Below are positions 27,750 through 33,983 of a stretch of DNA of 64,000 nucleotides, one piece after another. The position numbers and the translations under genes were made by a program. Each line of letters starts with the position of its first letter. The first letter of the stretch is position 1. The notes under the pieces were generated by a model. That model had not been told where the DNA came from. It saw only the letters and a program-made list of their open reading frames with translations, and searched no databases. Source of the stretch: Paenibacillus sp. FSL K6-3182 (lineage in GTDB: Bacteria > Bacillota > Bacilli > Paenibacillales > Paenibacillaceae); the NCBI RefSeq assembly GCF_037976325.1, contig NZ_CP150265.1, positions 1,319,501 through 1,383,500 on the forward strand, in the 5' to 3' direction.

Positions 27750-28126
27750 TACAAACGCAAAGAACAGGAATAGTAAAGCTTGTCCGGGAATGTCTGAAAC
27801 GTCACTATGAATGTGCATCATTCATACGTCGTTATGACACAAGAGAGCTGCGGGATGGTGCAACGCAGTCGAAGGATGCTTGAAACTCGCCTGGGAGCGG
27901 AACAGTGGAAACGATGGCAGCATGAGTTCATGCTGATAGCCATGCAGGTACATTGTTACGGTTAACCACCGTAATCGGGTGCATGTGAGTCAACATCCGG
28001 AGTTGGCCATATGCTTAAGTTGGGCGTCCCTGCTCGTTTGCGAACGTATGGGTGTCAACAAGGGTGGTACCGCGCGGGTCATAATAACCTGTCGTCTCTT
28101 GATTCAAGAGATGACAGGTTTTTCTT
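27750..28126 (+). promoter_or_regulatory. T-box riboswitch 1 (tRNA-Leu type, upstream copy)
   Basis: A complete T-box leader. Stem I contains the conserved AGAGAGCTG element (from 27842) and a CTC triplet at 27886-27888, just before CCTGGGAGC, where the specifier codon is expected. The T-box sequence AGGGTGGTACCGCG is at 28061-28074. A perfect-looking terminator follows: AACCTGTCGTCTCTTGA with TCAAGAGATGACAGGTT, ending in TTTTTC (28086-28125). CTC codes for leucine, matching leuA downstream. Confidence 0.85.
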
Positions 28127-28185
28127 GTTGTCTTGAAGTGAAGGATTTAACGATTTAATGAGCAGCATCAATCCATATAGAGTAA

Positions 28186-28568
28186 AAACGCAATGAACAG
28201 GAGCAGTAGAACAGTAGGCTGGCAAAACGAATTTCAAGATATGTTCATCAAAAGCGGATGAACGAATTGAAATCGTACAGAGAGCTGCGGGGTGGTGTGA
28301 CGCAGTCGAAGCTGAGGTTTGAATCTCGCCTGGGAGCGGAACGTGGGAAGCAAGCTGTCATAAAAGACAGTTTTTGTCTACAACGTTACGGTTAGCCGCC
28401 GTCATCGGGCATTTAAGCGGGCTCGGTTCCCGCAGCAAGCTATTCAATATTGCCTTTTTTGCAAGGCAGCATTGTTTTAAGCTTCTGCAGTAAGAATCGG
28501 TCAATTAGAGTGGTACCACGGCAGCGTAAGCGCGTCGTCTCTTACAAGGAGACGTCGCGCTTTTTTTG
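28186..28568 (+). promoter_or_regulatory. T-box riboswitch 2 (tRNA-Leu type, downstream copy)
   Basis: A second full T-box leader directly before leuA. AGAGAGCTGCGG starts at 28279, the presumed specifier CTC is at 28325-28327 before GCCTGGGAGC, and the T-box AGAGTGGTACCACGG is at 28507-28521. The terminator pairs GCGCGTCGTCTC (28530-28541) with GAGACGTCGCGC (28549-28560), with one mismatch, then TTTTTTTG. Both copies read CTC, so two successive checks of uncharged leucine tRNA seem to guard leuA. Confidence 0.87.
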
Positions 28569-28619
28569 TACCCAATAATGAAAAAATACGTCCAAACGAA
28601 TCCCTAGGAGGAATTAACA

Positions 28620-30185
28620 ATGACAAACGAAATGAAAAAAATCCAAATTTTTGATACAACTCTTCGTGATGGCGAGCAGTCACCAGGTGCTTCAATTGAT
28701 CCTGAACGTAAAATTATTATTGCACGCCAGCTTGGCAAGCTTGGCATTGATGTTATTGAGCCAGGTTTCCCGGTTTCCAGCCCAGGCGAATTCGCGGCTG
28801 TACAGCAAATTTCACGTGAGCTTCAGCATGTAGAGATTGCAGGTTTTGCGAGAGCGGTAAAGGTTGATATTGACGCTGCAGTGAAAGCGACACAGGATGC
28901 AGCACGCAGACGCCTTCACTTGTTTATATCCTCCTCCGATATTCATCTTAATCATCAGCTTCGCAAATCTCGAGAAGAGGTCATTAAGATTGCGAGAGAT
29001 ATGGTTGCTTATGGCAAGCAATTCGTAGATGAAATCGAGTTTTCTGCAATGGATTCCACACGATCTGGCAGAGATTTTGTGATTCAGCTCGTTGAGGCGG
29101 TTATTGCGGAAGGTGCGACTATCATTAACCTGCCTGATACGCTTGGTTATGCTATGCCAGAGGAAATGAGCGAGCTGTTCCGCGCGGTGCGCAAGCAAGC
29201 CAGAGGCGGAGATACGGTGAGATATAGTGCCCATTGTCATAATGACCTAGGCCTTGCTGTAGCTAACAGTATTTCGGCTATTAATGCAGGTGCCACACAA
29301 ATTGAAGTGACTGTAAACGGGATTGGCGAACGAGCGGGCAACTGCTCTCTAGAAGAGCTGGTTATGGCAATAGAAACGCGCAAGGATGCTATTCAAGCAG
29401 AAACAAACATTAAAATTAGCGAAATTTATGAAACCTCTCGTTTGGTTAGTCGCGCTATGCATTTCCCGATTGCTTACAATAAGCCAATCGTTGGCCGCAA
29501 TGCATTCCAGCATGAATCGGGCATCCATCAAGACGGCTTGCTGAAAAACCGTAACACGTATGAAATTATGGATCCGGAAGCGATGGGTATTTCGCGGAAC
29601 ATGATTATATTAGGCAAACATTCCGGCCGCCATGCGATTAAACATCGCCTTGCTGAGTATGGCATCGATATGACAGAAGTGCAGCTGCAGGATGTGTACG
29701 ATAAATTCAAGGAAGTCGCTGATGCTCAAAAAATCGTGACAGATGATGAATTGATTCGTATCGCAGGTGAGCTGACACAGACGCAGCCAGATCCATATGT
29801 ACTGGTTGATCTGCATGTTCACGCTGGTACGCAGCCTTCACGTACAGCGACGGTTACCATCCGTGAGAATGAGTTTGGTGTAGAACAATCTTATATCGCA
29901 ATGGGAGGCGGCCCTATTGAGGCAGTGATCCATGCCATTCAACAAGCAATTCCAGTAGCAGCGGAGTTCGAGGATTTGGAGCTTCATTCGCTATCAACTG
30001 GCGAGGATGCTCACGGTGAAGCGGTCGTCAGCATTATTCATCAACAGAAACGATTCCGGGGTACATCCATTCATAGTGATATTGTGCTTGCAGCCGCTCA
30101 AGCTTATGTTTCAGCGTGCAATCAAGCAGTTATGACGACAGGCAGCAGAGTAGTAGAAGTAATCCAAACTAAAGCTGCCAACTAA
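28620..30185 (+). CDS. leuA: 2-isopropylmalate synthase
   Basis: Condenses acetyl-CoA with 2-oxoisovalerate, the first step of leucine synthesis. The 521-residue protein has the TIM-barrel signature FDTTLRDGEQSPG at the start, the HCHNDLGLAVANS metal site and NGIGERAGNCSLEE, then a C-terminal LeuA dimer/allosteric domain (about 385-510) that normally binds leucine. CTAGGAGG lies about 8 bases before the ATG. It follows two tandem leucine T-boxes and no other leu genes follow it, so it stands as a single-gene unit here. Confidence 0.95.
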   Translation: MTNEMKKIQIFDTTLRDGEQSPGASIDPERKIIIARQLGKLGIDVIEPGFPVSSPGEFAAVQQISRELQHVEIAGFARAVKVDIDAAVKATQDAARRRLHLFISSSDIHLNHQLRKSREEVIKIARDMVAYGKQFVDEIEFSAMDSTRSGRDFVIQLVEAVIAEGATIINLPDTLGYAMPEEMSELFRAVRKQARGGDTVRYSAHCHNDLGLAVANSISAINAGATQIEVTVNGIGERAGNCSLEELVMAIETRKDAIQAETNIKISEIYETSRLVSRAMHFPIAYNKPIVGRNAFQHESGIHQDGLLKNRNTYEIMDPEAMGISRNMIILGKHSGRHAIKHRLAEYGIDMTEVQLQDVYDKFKEVADAQKIVTDDELIRIAGELTQTQPDPYVLVDLHVHAGTQPSRTATVTIRENEFGVEQSYIAMGGGPIEAVIHAIQQAIPVAAEFEDLELHSLSTGEDAHGEAVVSIIHQQKRFRGTSIHSDIVLAAAQAYVSACNQAVMTTGSRVVEVIQTKAAN

Positions 30186-30211
30186 TTTCCCATAAGGCCA
30201 ACGGATTGCTT

Positions 30212-30247
30212 TTCCCATAGTAGAGTGAGTTCTTTCTATTATGGGAA
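30212..30247. repeat. Inverted repeat after leuA
   Basis: TTCCCATAGTAGA and TCTATTATGGGAA form a 13-bp stem with one G-U pair, around a loop of about 10 bases. There is no U tract, so it may be a 3' stabilising or partial terminator hairpin. Confidence 0.5.
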
Positions 30248-30289
30248 TAAGCGCTGCTGTGGGCATAAAACCTCAAGGAGGTAGATGTG

Positions 30290-31102
30290 ATGAGTAAAAT
30301 TATTCAATATTATAATCAGTTTGATGAATGGGGGCGTCTCGATAGAGCGCCCCTTGAGTTTATCGTCAACTGGCATTTTATTCGAAATTACTTGCCTGAG
30401 CGTGGACATATTTTGGATAATGGCGCCGGGCCTGGGAAATATGCGATGGAACTAGCTGATAGCGGCTATGATGTCACGTTAACAGATTTGACCCCAAGGC
30501 TGGTACAATTAGCCGCTGAGAAGGCAGAGGAGCTTGGGCTTACAGATCGTTTTAAAGGTTTCCACGTTGCAGATGCTAGAAGCTTGAGCTCGTTTGCAGA
30601 TGAGACTTTTGATGCTTCATTGATGATGGGGCCGCTCTATCATTTACAGAAGGAAGAGGATCGTGAACAGGCGGTTAAGGAGCTATATCGTGTAACACGG
30701 AGTGGTGGGTTTGTGTTTATCGCCTTTATGACACGTATTAGGCATTTGCTAAATGCTCTTGCTTATCCGCAAAGCTGGAAGCCTCTTGATTCAATGGATG
30801 AGATTCACCAGTTTATGGATTCAGGTGTTTTTAATCATTCAGATGAAGGCAGATTCACGGGAGCCTATTACTACGATATAGATGCGATTAAGCCGTTTAT
30901 GGAAGTGCAAGGATTTGAAACGGTCAAGTTGATTGGTTCCTCCAGCGTTGCAGGAGCCCTTACATCGGAGCAGTTCGATTATTGGAGGTCTCAGGGAAAC
31001 AAACAATTCTCCGATTTCATGCAAATGATTTATGATTCTGCTGAAAATATTCATTTATTAGGTTCAGCTTCACATTTGCTTTATATCGGTATTAGAAAAT
31101 AG
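30290..31102 (+). CDS. Class I SAM-dependent methyltransferase
   Basis: A 270-residue methyltransferase of the Methyltransf_11/25 type. The SAM loop is ILDNGAGPGKYAMELADSGY near residue 40, with the acidic VTLTDLTPRLV strand next, and ASLMMGPLYHLQ plus the ELYRVTRSGGFVFIAF block further on. It most likely acts on a small molecule, since no RNA- or protein-binding domain is seen. ATG at 30290 has AAGGAGG 8 bases upstream. The neighbourhood gives no clue to the substrate. Confidence 0.85.
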   Translation: MSKIIQYYNQFDEWGRLDRAPLEFIVNWHFIRNYLPERGHILDNGAGPGKYAMELADSGYDVTLTDLTPRLVQLAAEKAEELGLTDRFKGFHVADARSLSSFADETFDASLMMGPLYHLQKEEDREQAVKELYRVTRSGGFVFIAFMTRIRHLLNALAYPQSWKPLDSMDEIHQFMDSGVFNHSDEGRFTGAYYYDIDAIKPFMEVQGFETVKLIGSSSVAGALTSEQFDYWRSQGNKQFSDFMQMIYDSAENIHLLGSASHLLYIGIRK

Positions 31103-31139
31103 CCATAAAAAATTGCCAAAATTAGTGTTGTGCACAAAG

Positions 31140-31408
31140 TTATCCACAAAGAGGCTTCATTTTGTGGATAAAAGAGTGAAATGCCCGAAAACACTGGATT
31201 TACGAAAGATCAATATTGTGAACGGAAAGGGGATATTATTTGCGGTGTATAACTGTGGATAATGTGTATAACGTGGATAAAATAAATAAATGTAAGAAAT
31301 TGTACCTATAAAACGACGGATTCCGCTAAAATGCTACTCTTATACGTAGGTACTATCGACAGAATTAACTAACAATTTATACAGAACTGTTGATATCTCT
31401 GTGGATAA
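31140..31408. other. DnaA-box cluster
   Basis: Four perfect matches to the consensus TTATCCACA/TGTGGATAA occur at 31140-31148, 31163-31171, 31254-31262 and 31400-31408, the first on the plus strand and the others inverted. Near matches are at 31244-31252, 31263-31271 and 31272-31280. The surrounding 520 bases are AT-rich and hold no gene. No dnaA, dnaN or other origin genes are nearby, so it resembles the DnaA-box clusters that tune DnaA activity or control genes, rather than the replication origin. Confidence 0.75.
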
Positions 31409-31461
31409 TGGTGATTGGTTGTTTATAGCAGCTTTTGGAATCATTAGTAAGCTTCCTTTTG

Positions 31462-31501
31462 TTTTGCGCTAGCATTGCGGTCACGCAAAAAAATTGCGTG
31501 A
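31462..31501. promoter_or_regulatory. Cluster of TTGCG half-sites (ComA-box-like)
   Basis: TTTTGCG (31462-31468), TTGCGG (31475-31480), then the perfect inverted repeat TCACGCAA / TTGCGTGA (31481-31488 and 31494-31501). B. subtilis ComA binds TTGCGG-N4-CCGCAA, so these are plausible half-sites for the ComA-like regulator encoded downstream, though the spacing differs. Confidence 0.45.
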
Positions 31502-31534
31502 ATTACTAGACAGGTTTTCGGTGAAAAAGTTAAC

Positions 31535-31567
31535 GGTATGCGTTATCTTGAAACTATGACGCATACC
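31535..31567. promoter_or_regulatory. Perfect 9-bp inverted repeat before the ABC ATPase gene
   Basis: GGTATGCGT (31535-31543) and ACGCATACC (31559-31567) are separated by 15 bases, 72 bases before the ABC ATPase start. It looks like an operator for a dimeric regulator; the regulator is unknown. Confidence 0.5.
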
Positions 31568-31638
31568 AAAACATAAATCTCACCTTATAGCTTTTAGTGA
31601 TAGGCAATGCTTAAGTGTGAATGGAGGTTAACCAAGGA

Positions 31639-32382
31639 ATGGATAAGCAAACGATCATTCAGGTAAGCTCGGTCAGCAAGTACTATGGTGCGAATAAGGC
31701 AGTAGATCAGGTTTCCTTCAAAGTAAACGAAGGTGAAATATTCGGTATTATCGGTACGCACGGCGCGGGAAAAACGACGTTGCTAGAGATGCTAATGGGG
31801 ATTCGTATGCCTGACCAAGGCAGTATACGCATCTATGGACATGATGTGGTGCTGGATGCAGAAAAATTGAAGGAAGACATCGGAATTCATCTGCAAAGCA
31901 CAACCTTAGTAGATAAAATGAATGTTCGAGAGGCAATGGAGCTTTTCCAAGGCTTTTACAAACGGAAAAATAATTTGGATCACATCATTGAACAGTTTGG
32001 GCTTAGTCCATATTCGGATAAACTAGTTAAACGTTTATCAGGCGGTTGGAGACAACGTACGGCACTAGCTATCGCATTGGTGAACGATCCAAAAATCATA
32101 TTTTTGGATGAACCCACAACAGGACTGGATCCGCAAGCCAAACGTGATTATTGGTCACTGCTGCAGATTCTTAGACAACAAGGGAAAACAATTATTGTCG
32201 CTTCTCATGATATGGAGGAAATTCAGCGCAATTGCGATCGTGTATGTGTGATGCGCAAGGGAGAATTCATTACTTGCGATAACCCGTCTACACTTATTGC
32301 ACAGCTGCCTGGCGGCGGCATGACAATGGAAGCCGTTTATATGCATCACGCAGTTGAGATGAATGGGAGTGTCAGCATATAA
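31639..32382 (+). CDS. ABC transporter ATP-binding protein without a permease
   Basis: A 247-residue ABC ATPase of the CcmA/drug-exporter type. The Walker A reads GTHGAGKTT, the signature is LSGGWRQRTALAIAL and the Walker B IIFLDEPTTGLD, followed by the switch His in VASHDMEEI. No permease gene is near: the next genes are a 75-residue basic protein and the ComQ-like gene, at gaps of 63 and 48 bases. Start ATG at 31639 has GGAGG upstream; an in-frame ATG at 31621 would contain that site. It may pair with a permease elsewhere, and its place in the com operon suggests, but does not show, a role in pheromone export or immunity. Confidence 0.88.
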   Translation: MDKQTIIQVSSVSKYYGANKAVDQVSFKVNEGEIFGIIGTHGAGKTTLLEMLMGIRMPDQGSIRIYGHDVVLDAEKLKEDIGIHLQSTTLVDKMNVREAMELFQGFYKRKNNLDHIIEQFGLSPYSDKLVKRLSGGWRQRTALAIALVNDPKIIFLDEPTTGLDPQAKRDYWSLLQILRQQGKTIIVASHDMEEIQRNCDRVCVMRKGEFITCDNPSTLIAQLPGGGMTMEAVYMHHAVEMNGSVSI

Positions 32383-32445
32383 GAAAAACAAAAACTAAAA
32401 GTATGTTTATTGCACATGTATTCCTCAAGGAGGGCTTTTTAGTAA

Positions 32446-32673
32446 ATGGATCATCGAGATCGCATCGAAAGTCCGTCAGTCGAGCGCAGAAAACTATTGG
32501 AGAAGAGAATGGAGATGATTACAAACTTAATCAATCAAATGAATGAGGGGGAGAGTCAGAAGCAAGAAGATCAAAAGCAAAAAAAACAAAAGCGCAGAGA
32601 CGACTGCAACGGCATAAGGACACTACATCGGTTAGGACGATTTGTAACTGTATTTCAGCGTATGTTTATGTAA
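32446..32673 (+). CDS. Small basic hypothetical protein before comQ
   Basis: A 75-residue protein of unknown family. The middle part is an amphipathic, highly charged stretch (GESQKQEDQKQKKQKRRDD) and the end is a basic, hydrophobic segment (IRTLHRLGRFVTVFQRMFM) that could sit on a membrane surface. AAGGAGGG lies about 9 bases upstream of the ATG, so translation is likely. It is the second gene of the ABC ATPase-orf-comQ series. Its close placement suggests a local accessory role, but nothing in the sequence shows one. Confidence 0.6.
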   Translation: MDHRDRIESPSVERRKLLEKRMEMITNLINQMNEGESQKQEDQKQKKQKRRDDCNGIRTLHRLGRFVTVFQRMFM

Positions 32674-32721
32674 CGATTTAGTAGTATAATATAATGATCT
32701 TGATTTGGCGGAGGATCGATT

Positions 32722-33651
32722 GTGAACGATTGTATTCCACTCATTGGTCAACACATGCGATTATTGGTTCAGCGTTTCTTTACAGCTGAGCCTCTTGCAC
32801 GTTATGCAGAGCAGTTTATTGCGGACAAGCTTGAAGAGAAGATTCGATTTGGTCAACTGACGGTTATTCATTACCGCATGTTTGGCGGAAAAGGCGAAGA
32901 CCCCATAAAAGCAGCTGCTGCAGTCGAATTATTTATTTTGGCGTCGGATATATTGGATGATTTGCAGGATCAGGATGTTCCAAGCAAGCCTTGGATGAAA
33001 GTCCCAATGCCTATAGCCATTCATGTTGCCTCCTCTCTACTAACTTTGTCGCAGCAAGCAATGTTAAGCAGCACATCTAATCATGAGATTCGATTGGCAC
33101 TCACAGAAATGATGAATGCGCAGCTTTTGAAGGCCGCAAATGGTCAAATGCTTGATATTATGAATGAAATGAACGACGAGGAATCCTATTTGGATGTCGT
33201 AAAACAAAAGTCTGCTACGCTTCTTCAACTAGCGTGTATGGCCGGCGTAATATTGGCTGGTCGCCCTTGGAATGAAACCGTAGCAGAATATGCGCTAGAA
33301 ATAGGTGTTTCAGCTCAAATTCAAAATGACCTCCGAGATTTGCTGCGATGGGATGAAAAAAGTGATTTTCTTCAACGTAAATGCACCTTGCTTACTCTGT
33401 ATTTAATAGAAGGAGAAGCAGAAGAGGATCGCTGGATTAAAGAGTATTTTGAGGGTCGGTTAACTTCCGAAGAAATTGCGATGAAAAGAGAGCTTTTTCT
33501 TGAAACCTGTGAAAGAACAGGAACTATATTATATGGCTCTGTCATGAGTCGGATGCACTATAATTGCTTTGAGGAATTAGTAGACTCCATACAGGAAATA
33601 AGTCCTTGGAAAGCGGAATTTTTGCACATAATAAACTCTAAAAATGCATAA
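32722..33651 (+). CDS. comQ: ComQ-like isoprenyl transferase (pheromone-modifying)
   Basis: A 309-residue protein of the polyprenyl synthetase fold. The first aspartate-rich motif is in ILDDLQDQD (DDxxD) and the second site reads NDLRD, where classical prenyl synthases have DDxxD; this weaker second site is also known in ComQ proteins. ComQ of B. subtilis isoprenylates a tryptophan of the ComX precursor and helps its export. Here the gene is followed, 129 bases on, by a tiny gene ending in Trp-Asn, then by ComP- and ComA-like genes, so the assignment rests on family plus order. Start codon GTG behind GCGGAGG. A normal isoprenoid synthase role is less likely in this context. Confidence 0.85.
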   Translation: MNDCIPLIGQHMRLLVQRFFTAEPLARYAEQFIADKLEEKIRFGQLTVIHYRMFGGKGEDPIKAAAAVELFILASDILDDLQDQDVPSKPWMKVPMPIAIHVASSLLTLSQQAMLSSTSNHEIRLALTEMMNAQLLKAANGQMLDIMNEMNDEESYLDVVKQKSATLLQLACMAGVILAGRPWNETVAEYALEIGVSAQIQNDLRDLLRWDEKSDFLQRKCTLLTLYLIEGEAEEDRWIKEYFEGRLTSEEIAMKRELFLETCERTGTILYGSVMSRMHYNCFEELVDSIQEISPWKAEFLHIINSKNA

Positions 33652-33660
33652 CAACAAACC

Positions 33661-33728
33661 ACGCAAAACGTCTTTCGGTAAATACGAATCACTTTTGCGT
33701 TTCCTGTCGTATCTATTCCTGTTATAGT
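33661..33728 (+). promoter_or_regulatory. Candidate comX promoter with flanking TTTTGCG repeats
   Basis: An extended -10, TGTTATAGT (33720-33728), has 17 bases to a poor -35 (TTTCCT, 33700-33705). Just upstream lie ACGCAAAA (33661-33668) and TTTTGCGT (33693-33700), an inverted pair whose right half abuts the -35. The half-site matches those found before the ABC gene, consistent with activation by the ComA-like protein. Confidence 0.5.
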
Positions 33729-33780
33729 AGAAAAGAAGAAAAGATTACTAATATAGTAGTAGAGAAGCGGAGGAGTTAAT

Positions 33781-33951
33781 ATGTTAAAAGAAGCTATTCG
33801 TCAGTTGGTAAGCAACACTGAAAAAATGTCTATGGCTATGGGTGGACAAATGCAAGTAGCAGGTGTTTCAGTTGCTGAACAACGCGCTCTTCTTGGCGAA
33901 CTAAAGAACAAAAACGAAAAAAATAGCGGCTACGCATACATGTGGAATTAG
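33781..33951 (+). CDS. comX: ComX-like pheromone precursor (56 residues)
   Basis: A short gene of 56 codons between comQ and comP. The N-terminal part (MLKEAIRQLV...) and the AGVSVAEQRALLGELK stretch act as a leader; they loosely recall the GFDVQETETIIKAY region of B. subtilis ComX. The last residues are SGYAYMWN, with a single Trp in the penultimate position. Mature ComX peptides are the C-terminal 5-10 residues of the precursor and carry one isoprenylated Trp close to the end, so the likely signal is a Trp55-modified peptide from about Gly/Tyr49-51 to Asn56. GCGGAGGAG sits 6-8 bases before the ATG. The order comQ-X-P-A matches known systems. Confidence 0.82.
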   Translation: MLKEAIRQLVSNTEKMSMAMGGQMQVAGVSVAEQRALLGELKNKNEKNSGYAYMWN

Positions 33952-33983
33952 CATACTGATTTGTAGGGAAGGAAGAGGAGTGC

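Noticed and set aside
31102..31638. The DnaA-box region as the replication origin
   Set aside because: No dnaA, dnaN, recF or gyr genes are near and no clear DNA-unwinding element was found, so a regulatory cluster is more likely.
32722..33651. An ordinary farnesyl or heptaprenyl diphosphate synthase
   Set aside because: The second aspartate motif is weakened to NDLRD and the gene order with a ComX-like gene and ComP/ComA homologues fits ComQ better.
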